The notes below the pieces were generated by a model. The model did not search any database. It was not told where the DNA came from and saw nothing but the letters and a program-made list of their open reading frames with translations. From the NCBI GenBank assembly GCA_000403315.2, contig KE159636.1, forward strand, positions 649,358 through 713,357: a stretch of 64,000 nt of DNA, read 5' to 3'. The DNA is from Lachnospiraceae bacterium A2 (GTDB lineage: Bacteria > Bacillota > Clostridia > Lachnospirales > Lachnospiraceae). Below are positions 15,875-25,452 of this stretch, piece by piece (position 1 is the stretch's first letter; each line of letters begins with the position of its first letter). A program made the translations under genes and the position numbers.

Positions 15875-15898
15875 ACTTGTATTGACGAGCATACAAGT
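15875..15898 (+). promoter_or_regulatory. Predicted AraR operator and araA promoter
   Basis: ACTTGTAT (15875-15882) and ATACAAGT (15891-15898) form a perfect inverted repeat with an 8-base spacer. Bacillus AraR recognises ATTTGTAC half-sites, and these are close to that. A -10-like TATAGT at 15901-15906 lies 17 bases after TTGTAT, so a bound regulator would cover the promoter. Confidence 0.7.
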
Positions 15899-15960
15899 TA
15901 TATAGTAAAGACAGAAGCAAAAAGTTCTTAAATCTTATAAAAAGCAGGAGGGTTTTAGGT

Positions 15961-17460
15961 ATGAAATTACAAAAAAATTACAAGTTCTGGTTCTGCACAG
16001 GCTCACAGGATTTATATGGGGATGAATGCCTGAGGAATGTGGCAGAGCACTCAAGGGTGATTGTAGAGCAGCTTAACAAGTCCGGGGCGCTTCCCTTTGA
16101 AGTGGTGTTAAAGCCTACGCTTATCACAAATGAGTTAATCCGCAAAACGTTTAACGAAGCGAACATTGACGGGGAATGTGCAGGCGTGATCGTATGGTGC
16201 CACACGTTTTCCCCTGCAAAGTCCTGGATTTTAGGGCTGCAGGAATACCGCAAGCCACTGCTGCATTTACATACCCAGTTTAACGAGGAAATCCCTTACG
16301 ATACCATTGACATGGATTTCATGAACGAGAACCAGTCCGCCCACGGCGACCGGGAGTGGGGCCATATGGTGACCCGCATGGGCATTGAGCGCAAGGTAGT
16401 GGTAGGCCATTGGGACAGCAAGGCAGTACAGGAAAAAATCGCTTCTTGGATGCGCACGGCGATCGGCATTGTTGAGAGCAGCCATGTCCGGGTAATGCGC
16501 GTGGCAGACAATATGAGAAACGTAGCAGTGACCGAAGGGGACAAGGTGGAAGCGCAGCTGAAATTCGGATGGGAAGTGGACGCTTATCCGGTCAATGAAA
16601 TTGCAGAATCCGTTGCAGCCGTATCAGAATCCGACACCAATGCATTAGTAGACGAATACTATGAAAAATATGACATCCTGTTAGAAGGCAGGGACCCGGA
16701 AGAATTCAAACGCCACGTTGCCGTACAGGCGCAGATAGAGCTTGGCTTCGAGCGGTTCCTGGAAGAAAAAAATTATCAGGCAATTGTGACGCATTTCGGG
16801 GATCTGGGCGCATTGAAACAGCTTCCAGGCCTTGCAATCCAGCGCCTGATGGAAAAAGGCTATGGCTTCGGCGCAGAGGGCGACTGGAAGGTGGCGGCTA
16901 TGGTACGCCTGATGAAGCTGATGACTGCAGGCATGAAGGATGCAAAAGGGACCTCCATGTTAGAGGACTATACCTACAATCTGGTACCAGGCAAGGAAGG
17001 CATACTCCAGGCACATATGCTGGAAATCTGCCCCTCCATTTCCGAAGGGCCCATCAGCATCAAATGCCAGCCGCTTTCCATGGGTGACAGGGAAGACCCG
17101 GCGCGTTTGGTATTTACCTCCAAGGAGGGCATGGGCATTGCAACATCCTTAATTGACCTTGGGGACCGGTTCCGCCTGTTAATCAACACGGTAGAGTGCA
17201 AAAAGGTAGAAAAACCAATGCCCAAGCTCCCGGTAGCAACTGCATTCTGGACGCCGCAGCCTGATTTTGCAACTGGAGCGGAAGCATGGATTCTGGCAGG
17301 GGGCGCCCACCATACGGCATTTACTTATGACCTGACTGCAGAGCAGATGGGCGACTGGGCGGCAGCTATGGGAATCGAAGCCGTTTACATTGACAGCCAC
17401 ACCAATATCCGTGACTTTAAGAAAGACCTGATGCTTGGGAATGTGGTATTTGGAAAATAA
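15961..17460 (+). CDS. araA: L-arabinose isomerase
   Basis: Cytoplasmic enzyme that converts L-arabinose to L-ribulose, the first step of arabinose use. It is 499 residues long, as expected. The start 'YKFWFCTGSQDLYG', the segment 'VIVWCHTFSPAKSW' and the active-site region with 'HTQFNEEIPYDTIDMDFMN' are characteristic, and the C-terminal 'WILAGGAHHTAFTYDLT' supplies the conserved His pair. AGGAGG precedes the ATG. It is the first gene behind the predicted AraR operator. The other arabinose genes (kinase, epimerase) lie 3-5 kb downstream, after transaldolase and transketolase. Confidence 0.96.
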   Translation: MKLQKNYKFWFCTGSQDLYGDECLRNVAEHSRVIVEQLNKSGALPFEVVLKPTLITNELIRKTFNEANIDGECAGVIVWCHTFSPAKSWILGLQEYRKPLLHLHTQFNEEIPYDTIDMDFMNENQSAHGDREWGHMVTRMGIERKVVVGHWDSKAVQEKIASWMRTAIGIVESSHVRVMRVADNMRNVAVTEGDKVEAQLKFGWEVDAYPVNEIAESVAAVSESDTNALVDEYYEKYDILLEGRDPEEFKRHVAVQAQIELGFERFLEEKNYQAIVTHFGDLGALKQLPGLAIQRLMEKGYGFGAEGDWKVAAMVRLMKLMTAGMKDAKGTSMLEDYTYNLVPGKEGILQAHMLEICPSISEGPISIKCQPLSMGDREDPARLVFTSKEGMGIATSLIDLGDRFRLLINTVECKKVEKPMPKLPVATAFWTPQPDFATGAEAWILAGGAHHTAFTYDLTAEQMGDWAAAMGIEAVYIDSHTNIRDFKKDLMLGNVVFGK

Positions 17461-17480
17461 CAGCCGCCGCAAGGCGTTCC

Positions 17481-17646
17481 CTAGAGCGTGTCTTAAAATT
17501 GCTTTCTGTCGGATGTATTTCACAGTTCGTGGAAGATTTGTGCCAAATGAGGGAGGCGTAGCGGGCTACGTTGACCGAATTTGGTGCAAAAATGCCGCGA
17601 AGTGGGGGATGCAGACGGTGGAAATGAATTTTAAGACACGATCTAG
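17481..17646. repeat. Long imperfect palindrome with GGCGTAGC/GCTACGTT core, copy P1
   Basis: The ends CTAGAGCGTGTCTTAAAATT and the reverse complement of 17627-17646 match except one base, and complementarity continues inward to a short central hairpin AGGCGTAGCGGGCTACGTTGAC (about 17553-17574). The element fills nearly the whole araA-transaldolase gap. A 96-codon frame runs through it but has no protein character. The core resembles two elements at 38790 and 39062, whose arms are different in sequence. Confidence 0.85.
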
Positions 17647-17730
17647 CCCAATCAGGGTATGCGGGGCGTGCAATGTTTTGTACTCAAAAGACGGACAAAT
17701 GCCCTGTTTTTTCCGGGACAAATAGTGTAA

Positions 17731-17786
17731 AATAGAAACGTAACAATAGAAACGTAACAATAAATGCATAACGATAAATGCATAAC
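17731..17786 (+). repeat. Four 14-base tandem repeats in the transaldolase leader
   Basis: AATAGAAACGTAAC occurs twice (17731-17758), followed by two variants AATAAATGCATAAC and GATAAATGCATAAC (17759-17786), ending directly at the AAAGGAGG ribosome site. Pairs 1-2 and 3-4 are near-identical within each pair, suggesting two rounds of duplication or slippage. Confidence 0.9.
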
Positions 17787-17799
17787 AAAGGAGGACAAC

Positions 17800-18453
17800 A
17801 TGAAATTATTTATTGACACCGCCAATGTAGAAGATATCCGCAAAGCCAACGACATGGGCGTTATCTGCGGGGTAACTACGAACCCTTCCTTGATCGCAAA
17901 AGAAGGCAGGGACTTCAATGAGGTTATCAAGGAAATCACCAGCATTGTGGACGGCCCAATCAGCGGCGAGGTGAAGGCAACTACCACGGACGCAGAAGGC
18001 ATGATAAAAGAAGGCCGTGAAATTGCAGCAATCCATCCCAACATGATTGTAAAAATCCCAATGACCGCAGAAGGCTTAAAGGCTGTGAAAGTACTGGCAG
18101 CAGAAGGCATTAAGACAAACGTGACCCTGATTTTCTCCGCGAACCAGGCCCTTCTTGCAGCACGGGCAGGCGCAACCTATGTATCCCCGTTCTTAGGCCG
18201 CCTGGACGACATCAACCAGCCGGGGATTGCCTTAATTGAAGACATTGTGACAATTTTTGAAAACTATGGGTTGGAAACAGAAATCATTGCAGCCAGCATC
18301 CGCAGCACCGTACATGTAAACGACTGCGCCCTTGCAGGTGCAGATATTGCAACCATCCCATACAGCGTGATTGAGCAGATGACAAAACATCCCCTCACCG
18401 ACCAGGGGATTGAAAAATTCCAGAAGGACTACAAAGCAGTTTTCGGCGAATAA
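17800..18453 (+). CDS. tal: Transaldolase, short FSA/TalC type
   Basis: A 217-residue class I aldolase of the decameric transaldolase/fructose-6-phosphate aldolase group. It starts [20 protein letters not shown] and has '[13 protein letters not shown]', the Schiff-base lysine in '[14 protein letters not shown]' (near residue 86) and '[11 protein letters not shown]'. It moves a dihydroxyacetone unit in the non-oxidative pentose phosphate pathway and so joins arabinose-derived xylulose-5-phosphate to glycolysis. The real start is ATG 17800 behind AAAGGAGG, not the upstream ATG that lies in the tandem repeats. It is followed closely by the transketolase pair. Confidence 0.94.
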   Translation: MKLFIDTANVEDIRKANDMGVICGVTTNPSLIAKEGRDFNEVIKEITSIVDGPISGEVKATTTDAEGMIKEGREIAAIHPNMIVKIPMTAEGLKAVKVLAAEGIKTNVTLIFSANQALLAARAGATYVSPFLGRLDDINQPGIALIEDIVTIFENYGLETEIIAASIRSTVHVNDCALAGADIATIPYSVIEQMTKHPLTDQGIEKFQKDYKAVFGE

Positions 18454-18479
18454 AAAGAACAGAAAAAGGAGAATGTTAC

Positions 18480-19319
18480 ATGGAAAACTTAGAACTTCAG
18501 AAAACGGCCAATGAAGTCAGGAAAGGCATTGTCACAGCTGTCCATGCAGCAAAAGCAGGGCATCCGGGCGGATCCCTTTCCGCGGCAGAGGTTTTCACAT
18601 ATTTATATTTTGAAGAAATGGACATAGACCCCAAAAACCCGAAGAAAGCAGACCGTGACCGCTTTGTGCTTTCGAAAGGCCACACTGCGCCGGGGCTTTA
18701 CTCCACCCTGGCAAACCGTGGGTTCTTCCCGGTGGAGGATTTAAAGACGCTGCGCCATATCGGGTCCCACCTGCAAGGCCACCCATGCTTACAGCATACC
18801 CCCGGCATCGATATGTCAAGCGGCTCCCTGGGGCAGGGCATTTCCGCAGCCGTGGGCATGGCAATTTCTGCAAAGCTTAGCAACGACAGCTACCGGGTAT
18901 ACACCCTGTTAGGGGATGGGGAAATCCAGGAAGGGCAGGTCTGGGAGGCAGCGATGTTTGCAGGCCACCGGAAACTGGATAACCTTGTAGTGATTGTGGA
19001 TAACAACGGCCTGCAGATCGACGGCAAGGTGGACGACGTGTGCTCCCCCTACCCCATTGATGAAAAGCTGAAAGCATTTAATTTCCATGTCATTAACGTG
19101 GAAGATGGAAATGATTTCGACGCCCTGCGCGCAGCTTTCCAGGAAGCAAGGGAAACCAAGGGGATGCCTACCGCCCTTGTGCTGAAAACTGTCAAAGGGA
19201 AAGGCATTTCCTATATGGAAAATAAAGCCGGATGGCACGGCAAGGCGCCAAATGACGAAGAATATGCCATTGCCATGGAAGAATTGGAGAAAGCAGGTGA
19301 AGCATTATGCCAGAAGTAA
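18480..19319 (+). CDS. Transketolase, N-terminal (thiamine diphosphate) subunit
   Basis: A 279-residue protein equal to the first domain of transketolase. It has 'AVHAAKAGHPGGSLSAAEV', the metal/ThDP-binding 'LLGDGEIQEGQVWEA...NLVVIVDNNGLQIDG' and 'TVKGKGISYMEN' with the conserved His later in 'AGWHGKAP'. Together with the next gene it makes a complete split transketolase, a common arrangement in Clostridia and archaea. It transfers two-carbon ketol groups between pentose phosphates. It overlaps the next gene by 13 bases. Confidence 0.94.
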   Translation: MENLELQKTANEVRKGIVTAVHAAKAGHPGGSLSAAEVFTYLYFEEMDIDPKNPKKADRDRFVLSKGHTAPGLYSTLANRGFFPVEDLKTLRHIGSHLQGHPCLQHTPGIDMSSGSLGQGISAAVGMAISAKLSNDSYRVYTLLGDGEIQEGQVWEAAMFAGHRKLDNLVVIVDNNGLQIDGKVDDVCSPYPIDEKLKAFNFHVINVEDGNDFDALRAAFQEARETKGMPTALVLKTVKGKGISYMENKAGWHGKAPNDEEYAIAMEELEKAGEALCQK

Positions 19320-20248
19320 AGAAAATCGCAACCAGGGACAGCTACGGGAACGCATTGGCAGAGTTGGGAAGGGAGCATGACAATCTGGTCGTTTTAGATG
19401 CAGACCTTGCTGCAGCCACAAAGACAGGCGTATTTCAAAAAGAATTCCCAGACCGCCATATTGACTGCGGGATTGCAGAATGCAATATGATGGGCATTGC
19501 AGCAGGCATTGCAAGCACCGGGAAAGTGCCTTTCGCAAGCTCCTTCGCCATGTTTGCAGCAGGCAGGGCCTTTGAGCAGGTGCGCAATTCCATCGGATAC
19601 CCGCACCTGAACGTAAAGATCGGCGCAACCCATGCCGGGATTTCCGTTGGGGAGGACGGCGCAACCCACCAGTGCAACGAGGATATTGCCTTAATGCGCA
19701 CCATCCCGGGGATGACAATTATCAACCCGGCAGACGACGTAGAAGCAAAAGCAGCCGTGCGGGCGGCTTATGAAATGGATGGCCCGGTATACTTAAGGTT
19801 CGGCCGTCTGGCAGTCCCGGTGATTAACGACCGCCCGGATTATAAGTTTGAAGTGGGCAAAGGCGTCCTCCTTAGGGAAGGGACAGACGTTACCATCGTG
19901 GCAACCGGCCTGTGCGTAGGCGCATCCCTGGAAGCAGCGGAACAGCTTGCAGCAGAGGGCATCAGCGCAGAAGTGATCAATATCCATACCATCAAGCCCC
20001 TTGACACGGAGCTTATCATAAATTCCGCGAAGAAAACCGGGAAAGTCGTTACCGCAGAGGAACATTCCGTAATCGGTGGCCTTGGGAGTGCAGTATGCGA
20101 CTGCCTTTGCGAAAATGCCCCCACCCCGGTATGCAAAATCGGCGTGTATGACGTATATGGCGAGTCCGGCCCGGCAGCAAAGCTTTTGGAGAAATATGGC
20201 CTTGATGCACAGGGGATTTATGAAAAAGTAAAAAATTTTGTAAAATAG
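19307..20248 (+). CDS. Transketolase, C-terminal subunit
   Basis: A 313-residue protein equal to the pyrimidine-binding and C-terminal domains of transketolase. Motifs are 'DSYGNALAELG', 'HIDCGIAECNMMGIAAGIA' (the catalytic Glu that activates thiamine), 'THAGISVGEDGATHQCNEDIAL' and 'VYLRFGR'. The C-terminal domain ends with 'VVTAEEHSVIGGLGSAVCD'. It works as a heteromer with the product of the overlapping upstream gene. Confidence 0.94.
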   Translation: MPEVKKIATRDSYGNALAELGREHDNLVVLDADLAAATKTGVFQKEFPDRHIDCGIAECNMMGIAAGIASTGKVPFASSFAMFAAGRAFEQVRNSIGYPHLNVKIGATHAGISVGEDGATHQCNEDIALMRTIPGMTIINPADDVEAKAAVRAAYEMDGPVYLRFGRLAVPVINDRPDYKFEVGKGVLLREGTDVTIVATGLCVGASLEAAEQLAAEGISAEVINIHTIKPLDTELIINSAKKTGKVVTAEEHSVIGGLGSAVCDCLCENAPTPVCKIGVYDVYGESGPAAKLLEKYGLDAQGIYEKVKNFVK

Positions 20249-20430
20249 ATATCAGGTATTAGGAATGTATGCTGATTCTATTGCATATATAAAGCAGATA
20301 CGCTGCCCGGCCTCACGCAGGCGGCCCATGGGCATTGCCCAGCTTGCGTGGGGGAGGGCAGCCCAATTGCCGCCCATCCCCAAGAGTCCACTATATCACA
20401 CGAATCATAAAGATTGGAGGGTTTTTACAT

Positions 20431-22032
20431 ATGGAAAGAGAACAGATAATCAAAGATATCCAGGCTGGCAGTACCGCCCTGGGCATTGAATTTGGCTCCA
20501 CCAGAATCAAAGCCGTGCTGGTAGGCAGCGACAATACCCCCATTGCTTCCGGCGCCCATGACTGGGAAAACCAGTATGAGGACCATATCTGGACCTACAG
20601 CCTGGATGCAATCTGGAAAGGGCTTCAGGACTGCTACCAGAACATGGCCAAAGACGTGAAAAATCAATATGGGGTTGCCCTGGAAACGGTTGGGGCAGTT
20701 GGTTTTAGCGCAATGATGCATGGTTATATGGCATTTAGCCAGTCCGGGGAGCTTTTGGTTCCCTTCCGCACATGGAGGAATACCATTACGGAGGAAGCTT
20801 CCAAAAAGCTGACAGACGTTTTCCAGTATAACATTCCCCAGAGATGGAGCATTGCCCACCTGTACCAGGCCATCTTAAACAAAGAAGAACATGTAAGCTC
20901 CATTGCTTATTTCACTACCCTTGCCGGCTATGTCCATTGGAAGCTGACCGGGCATCAGGAGCTGGGCGTAGGCGAGGCTTCCGGCATGTTCCCCATTGAC
21001 ATTGAAACAGGGGATTTTGACAAGAAAATGATGGCGCAGTTCAACGAACTGGCTGCAGCAGAAAACCTCCCGTGGAAATTAGAGGACATTATCCCGAAAG
21101 TGCTGACTGCCGGGGAACAGGCAGGCACTCTGACAGAAGAAGGGGCTAAGCTTCTGGATGTGTCCGGTACGCTGAAAGCGGGGATTCCCGTATGCCCGCC
21201 GGAAGGGGACGCAGGGACAGGGATGGTGGCAACCAAGAGCGTAGCGCAGCGTACGGGGAATGTTTCCGCAGGGACTTCCGTATTTGCCATGGCAGTGCTG
21301 GAAAAGAATTTAACGAAAGTCCATCCTGAAATTGACATGGTGACGACGCCGGACGGAAGCTTGGTGGCAATGGTGCACTGCAACAACTGTACTTCTGACT
21401 TAAATGCATGGGTAAACCTTTTCAAAGAATTTGCAGAAAGCTTCGGCATGGAAGTGGATATGCAAAAACTGTTTTCCGTACTGTACAATAAGGCTCTGGA
21501 AGGGGATGCAGACTGCGGCGGGCTGCTGGCATATAATTATTTCTCCGGGGAGCATATTACAGGCTTTGAGGAAGGCCGCCCCCTGTTTGTGCGTACGCCG
21601 GACAGCAAATTTAACCTTGCCAACTTTATGCGGGTGAACCTGTTCACTTCCCTTGGGGCGCTCAAGACAGGGCTTGATATCCTCTTAAAGGAAGAAGGGG
21701 TAAAGCTGGATGAACTGATGGGTCATGGCGGGCTCTTTAAGACAAAGGGCGTAGGCCAGAAGATTATGGCTGCGGCAGTCAACACTCCCGTTTCCGTTAT
21801 GGAAACAGCCGGGGAAGGAGGCGCATGGGGCATTGCGCTGCTTGCATCCTATATGCGGAACAAGGCGGAAGGCGAGTCCCTCTCCCAGTATCTGGAGGAG
21901 AAAGTATTTTCCGGGCAAAAGGGCACGACCATCCAGCCGGATGCAAAAGATGTGGAAGGCTTTGACGCATTTATCAAACGCTACAGCGCAGGGCTCCCCA
22001 TTGAGCGCGCAGCCGTAGATTTCTTAAAATAG
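20431..22032 (+). CDS. FGGY-family carbohydrate kinase, predicted L-ribulokinase
   Basis: A 533-residue sugar kinase. The N-terminal ATPase fold starts '[17 protein letters not shown]' and the second half has '[12 protein letters not shown]' and '[21 protein letters not shown]'. Between araA and araD genes it most likely phosphorylates L-ribulose; its sequence is unlike classical AraB and fits the alternative clostridial kinase (AraK) found in such clusters. Xylulokinase activity is the alternative. ATG 20431 follows TTGGAGGG; an upstream in-frame extension has no ribosome site. It is followed by araD after 12 bases. Confidence 0.88.
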   Translation: MEREQIIKDIQAGSTALGIEFGSTRIKAVLVGSDNTPIASGAHDWENQYEDHIWTYSLDAIWKGLQDCYQNMAKDVKNQYGVALETVGAVGFSAMMHGYMAFSQSGELLVPFRTWRNTITEEASKKLTDVFQYNIPQRWSIAHLYQAILNKEEHVSSIAYFTTLAGYVHWKLTGHQELGVGEASGMFPIDIETGDFDKKMMAQFNELAAAENLPWKLEDIIPKVLTAGEQAGTLTEEGAKLLDVSGTLKAGIPVCPPEGDAGTGMVATKSVAQRTGNVSAGTSVFAMAVLEKNLTKVHPEIDMVTTPDGSLVAMVHCNNCTSDLNAWVNLFKEFAESFGMEVDMQKLFSVLYNKALEGDADCGGLLAYNYFSGEHITGFEEGRPLFVRTPDSKFNLANFMRVNLFTSLGALKTGLDILLKEEGVKLDELMGHGGLFKTKGVGQKIMAAAVNTPVSVMETAGEGGAWGIALLASYMRNKAEGESLSQYLEEKVFSGQKGTTIQPDAKDVEGFDAFIKRYSAGLPIERAAVDFLK

Positions 22033-22044
22033 AAAGGGAAAATC

Positions 22045-22746
22045 ATGTTAGAAGAACTGAAAAAAGCAGTCTATGAAGCAAATATGGATTTGCCCCGCTA
22101 CGGGCTTGTAACTTTTACCTGGGGGAATGTCAGCGGCATTGACCGGGAACGGGGATTGTTTGTCATTAAGCCAAGCGGCGTGGATTATGAGAAGCTGTCG
22201 CCGGAGGATATGGTAGTCATGGATTTGGACGGCAACAAAGTAGAAGGGAAATATAACCCTTCCTCCGACACCGCTACCCATGTGGAACTCTACAAGGCGT
22301 TCCCGGAAATCGGCGGGATTGTCCATACCCATTCTTCTTATGCTACAAGCTGGGCACAGGCAGGGCGCAGCATCCCATGTTATGGGACTACCCATGCGGA
22401 TTATATGTACGGGGAAATCCCCTGCCTGCGCTGCCTGACGAAAGAGGAAATCGACGGCGCATACGAGGAAAACACGGGGCGGCTGATTGTGGACGCTTAC
22501 CGGGAACTGGGGAAGGACATCATGGCAGTCCCGGCGGTGCTCTGCAAAAACCACGGCCCCTTTGCATGGGGCAAGGACGCCCATGAGGCTGTGCACAATG
22601 CAGTGGTGCTGGAAGAAGTGGCTAAGATGGCATACCGGGCAGAAACCATCAACCCCCGCATCCAGCCTGCCCCGCAGGAATTGCAGGATAAGCATTATTA
22701 CCGGAAACATGGGGCAAATGCTTATTATGGGCAGACAGTGGAATAA
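22045..22746 (+). CDS. araD: L-ribulose-5-phosphate 4-epimerase
   Basis: A 233-residue zinc-dependent class II aldolase-fold epimerase that yields D-xylulose 5-phosphate. It has '[21 protein letters not shown]', the zinc ligands in '[15 protein letters not shown]' plus a later His in the 'HGPFAWGKD' region, and '[16 protein letters not shown]', all diagnostic of AraD. It closes the arabinose cluster; a hairpin follows at 22819. Confidence 0.95.
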   Translation: MLEELKKAVYEANMDLPRYGLVTFTWGNVSGIDRERGLFVIKPSGVDYEKLSPEDMVVMDLDGNKVEGKYNPSSDTATHVELYKAFPEIGGIVHTHSSYATSWAQAGRSIPCYGTTHADYMYGEIPCLRCLTKEEIDGAYEENTGRLIVDAYRELGKDIMAVPAVLCKNHGPFAWGKDAHEAVHNAVVLEEVAKMAYRAETINPRIQPAPQELQDKHYYRKHGANAYYGQTVE

Positions 22747-22818
22747 GGTTTCCCGCTTAAAGGATGTGGGCAGGCCTGAAACGTGTTTTCTGTGGGATGT
22801 GCTGAAAATATAAGAAAA

Positions 22819-22864
22819 ACCAAAGGTGTCCTGTAGGGGAAGCTCCTTGCAGGGCATCTTTGGT
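22819..22864 (+). terminator. Hairpin terminator after araD
   Basis: ACCAAAGGTGTCCTGTA (22819-22835) pairs with TGCAGGGCATCTTTGGT (22848-22864), a 17-base stem with few mismatches, about 70 bases after the araD stop. The T-run is short. Confidence 0.65.
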
Positions 22865-22921
22865 GTCTGTTAAATTAGTTAGTTAATGCGGGCAGGAACA
22901 GGCAGAAGGAGGTGGAACATC

Positions 22922-24175
22922 ATGTATACAGAGGAAATGGTGCTGATTGCCAAACGGGAAAATAACACAAAACGGAATTATTTGGTTGTCAACAAGTACC
23001 AGGGGAAACATATCCCGGCAGACCCTGGCAAGGCCTTGGGGCTGTTTTCAGCGTTGGCGGGCTTGGTGGAAGGCCGTTACCAAGGGGAACGCCTGCTGCT
23101 GATTGGCTTTGCAGAAACTGCCACAGCTATTGGGGAGGCCCTTGCCGTGCAGCTTGGTGCAGATTATATGCAGACCACCCGGGAGCAGATCAAAGGGGTA
23201 GAATACCTGTATTTTTCAGAATCCCACAGCCATGCCACAGAGCAGAAGGTTGTGAAGGATGATTTGGACGCCGTAATCCTTGGGGCAGGAACTGGCGCTA
23301 AGCCACACCTTCGGATTGTGTTTGTAGAGGACGAGGTGACTACTGGGAATACGGTTTTGGGGATTATCCAGTTAATGCGGAAGGAATATGGGGAGAGCTT
23401 ACGTTTTTCTGTAGCGTCCCTGTTAAATGGGATGGATGGGGAAGCGCAGGAGAAGTACCGGAACAATGGGATAGACATGGTATACCTGGTAAAAACCGAC
23501 CATAGCGGATACCCGGAGCTTGCGGGACGCTGGGCGGCCGATGGGGTTTACCATAAGTGCCAGCCATTTTGCAGAAATCAGGGCCAGGCCAGGAAATTGT
23601 GTCCTATAAAGCAAAACCCCTCCAGGAGATGCGAAGTTCCCGGCATGGAAATTTCTGCACCGGGCTGCATCAATGCCAGAAGGCTCCACAAAGGCGCGGA
23701 TTATCAGGCGGCTTGCGGCCTGCTGTGGCAGGGCATACAGGAAAAAATTTCTTTTGGGGCAGGGCAGGAGGTCCTTGTCCTTGGCACAGAAGAATTTATG
23801 TACGCCCCATTGTATGTGGCGCAGAAAATACAGGAACTGGGCAGCCATGTGAGATACCATGCAACGACCCGCAGCCCCATTATGGTGGGCAAAAGCCCCT
23901 GCTATCCTTTGCATGAACGGTATGAACTGGTGAGCCTGTACGATGCCGGCCGCACGACATACGTATATGATCTGGCAAAGTATGATCTCGTGCTGGTAAT
24001 TACAGACGCAGAACCTGGCAATGGGCAGAATGGCGATTTTCCAGAAAAGTACAGGCAGGGAACTGCCTGCCTTGGGGGACCGGGAATGGCTTCCCTGTGC
24101 AATGCGATTGACAGATGCGGCAACCAAACAGTTTATTTTATCAGGTGGTGCAAAAAAAGTGAGAAGTTCTTATAA
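22922..24175 (+). CDS. Phosphoribosyltransferase with C-terminal TRSP domain (Ter cluster)
   Basis: A 417-residue protein of the PRTase-TRSP family found in Ter stress gene clusters. The N-terminal phosphoribosyltransferase domain has the PRPP loop 'IVFVEDEVTTGNTVLGII' (near residues 140-157); the C-terminal domain carries the name-giving 'RYHATTRSPIMV'. In the published domain analysis of Ter systems these enzymes are part of a predicted nucleotide-like biosynthetic module; the product is not known. The ribosome site AAGGAGG is strong. It overlaps the next gene by 17 bases, and together they open the Ter cluster. Confidence 0.85.
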   Translation: MYTEEMVLIAKRENNTKRNYLVVNKYQGKHIPADPGKALGLFSALAGLVEGRYQGERLLLIGFAETATAIGEALAVQLGADYMQTTREQIKGVEYLYFSESHSHATEQKVVKDDLDAVILGAGTGAKPHLRIVFVEDEVTTGNTVLGIIQLMRKEYGESLRFSVASLLNGMDGEAQEKYRNNGIDMVYLVKTDHSGYPELAGRWAADGVYHKCQPFCRNQGQARKLCPIKQNPSRRCEVPGMEISAPGCINARRLHKGADYQAACGLLWQGIQEKISFGAGQEVLVLGTEEFMYAPLYVAQKIQELGSHVRYHATTRSPIMVGKSPCYPLHERYELVSLYDAGRTTYVYDLAKYDLVLVITDAEPGNGQNGDFPEKYRQGTACLGGPGMASLCNAIDRCGNQTVYFIRWCKKSEKFL

Positions 24176-25316
24176 AAAAAGCGATGTTATTTTTCTCTTA
24201 AAAGATATTACTGGGCTGGTGCAGCCCCAGTCCACGGAAGAACGGGAAAAAGAAATACAGGCGGGGCGCCACTATTGCGAAATGCTTCCCATAGAGTATG
24301 TGCCCACCCCGAAATATATGGAAACCTACCGGGAGGCCTTAAAGCATTTTGCAAAGCCCACAGCAAGGGCGGTTGGCGCCCTGGCAGATAAAATTATACG
24401 GGAAAAAGGGGAGCATGTGGTCCTGGTATCCCTGGCAAGGGCTGGTACGCCCATTGGCATTTTGCTGAAACGGTATTTTATCCGGAAATACCATCTGGAA
24501 GTGCCCCACTATTCCATTTCCATTATCCGGGGAAAGGGGATTGACCGGAATGCAATGAAGTTCCTTCTGGGAAAACATAGGCCAGAGGAACTGCTTTTTG
24601 TAGACGGCTGGGTGGGGAAAGGCGCAATCCTTGGGGAACTGAAAAAAGAAATTTCCGCTTATCCCGGTGTGGCTGCAGAACTTGCAGTGCTGGCAGACCC
24701 GGCGAATATTACAGAATTGTGCGGAACCCATGAGGACATTTTAATCCCCAGCTCCTGCCTGAACTGTACGGTGTCGGGGCTGGTGAGCCGGACATTTTTG
24801 CGTGGGGATATCATTGGGCAGGATGATTTCCACGGGGCGGCGTATTATGGGGAGCTGGCAGGGGCAGATTTGTCCTATGGTTTTATTGAGGCCATTGAAA
24901 AAGAATTTGAGTTCCAGGCAGCCCCAAAGGAACTTATGCCCCAAGGATTCGGAATCCATATGGGAAAGGAAAGGGTTTGCGGGCCATCTTCATCTGGAAA
25001 AGCGGGAATAAGAGATGGAATCTATGTGGACCATGGGGAAAAAGCCACGAACAGCTTTGGCATAGATGAGGTAAAAGAGATAGCCGTGGAGTTTGGCATA
25101 TCAGATATCAATTTGGTAAAGCCAGGGATTGGGGAAACCACAAGGGTTTTGCTGCGCCGGGTTCCATGGAAGGTATTAATCCGGCAGGACTGCAGAAACG
25201 ATAAATCCCTGGCCCACATCCTGCGTCTGGCAGAAGAAAAAAATATCCCTGTTGCATACTACCCTTTGCAGCATTACAAATCCTGTGGGATAATAAAAAA
25301 ACTGGCAGACACATAA
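24159..25316 (+). CDS. PRTase_1/PELOTA-type protein (annotated elsewhere as StiP family; Ter cluster)
   Basis: A 385-residue protein. It opens 'SSYKKSDVIFLLKDI', has the phosphoribosyltransferase-like 'VVLVSLARAGTPIGILLKRY' and 'ELLFVDGWVGKGAILGEL', and ends in an L7Ae/Pelota-like RNA-binding module ('LAHILRLAEEKNIPVAYYP...KSCGIIKKL'). Database names for this family include 'cysteine protease StiP', but the domain analysis of Ter operons treats it as a PRTase joined to a PELOTA domain. The start is probably GTG 24159, ten bases after GGTGG, overlapping the upstream gene. Its 3' end lies in a 67-base repeat array. Confidence 0.8.
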   Translation: MRSSYKKSDVIFLLKDITGLVQPQSTEEREKEIQAGRHYCEMLPIEYVPTPKYMETYREALKHFAKPTARAVGALADKIIREKGEHVVLVSLARAGTPIGILLKRYFIRKYHLEVPHYSISIIRGKGIDRNAMKFLLGKHRPEELLFVDGWVGKGAILGELKKEISAYPGVAAELAVLADPANITELCGTHEDILIPSSCLNCTVSGLVSRTFLRGDIIGQDDFHGAAYYGELAGADLSYGFIEAIEKEFEFQAAPKELMPQGFGIHMGKERVCGPSSSGKAGIRDGIYVDHGEKATNSFGIDEVKEIAVEFGISDINLVKPGIGETTRVLLRRVPWKVLIRQDCRNDKSLAHILRLAEEKNIPVAYYPLQHYKSCGIIKKLADT

Positions 25317-25452
25317 GGCAATGGGGGCAGCGTTTCCATGCTGCAAATCCTGTGGGCGGATGAAAAATCCTGTAGGCACATAAGGCAGTGGGGGAGGGCG
25401 TTTCCATGCTGCAAACCCTGCGGGGTTCCCAAAGGCTGGCAGGGGCATATGC
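25262..25452. repeat. 67-base unit repeated about three times across a gene end
   Basis: AAATCCTGTGGG occurs at 25278 and 25345 and as AAACCCTGCGGG near 25412; ACATAAGGCA occurs at 25311 and 25378. The period is 67 bases. The first copy encodes the last 18 or so codons of the PRTase/PELOTA gene and its stop; the others are degenerate and non-coding. It ends at the stop of the convergent CitE-like gene. Confidence 0.75.

Noticed and set aside
17435-17725. 96-codon frame after araA
   Set aside because: It follows the P1 palindrome from end to end; both strands are open because the element is nearly self-complementary.
17731-17786. CRISPR array
   Set aside because: The 14-base repeats are contiguous without spacers, and no cas gene lies in the window.
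20249-20430. Regulatory RNA between transketolase and the kinase
   Set aside because: Only short GC-rich self-complementary patches (GCCCATGGGC and CACGCAG/TTGCGTGG) are seen; nothing supports a defined structure or operator.
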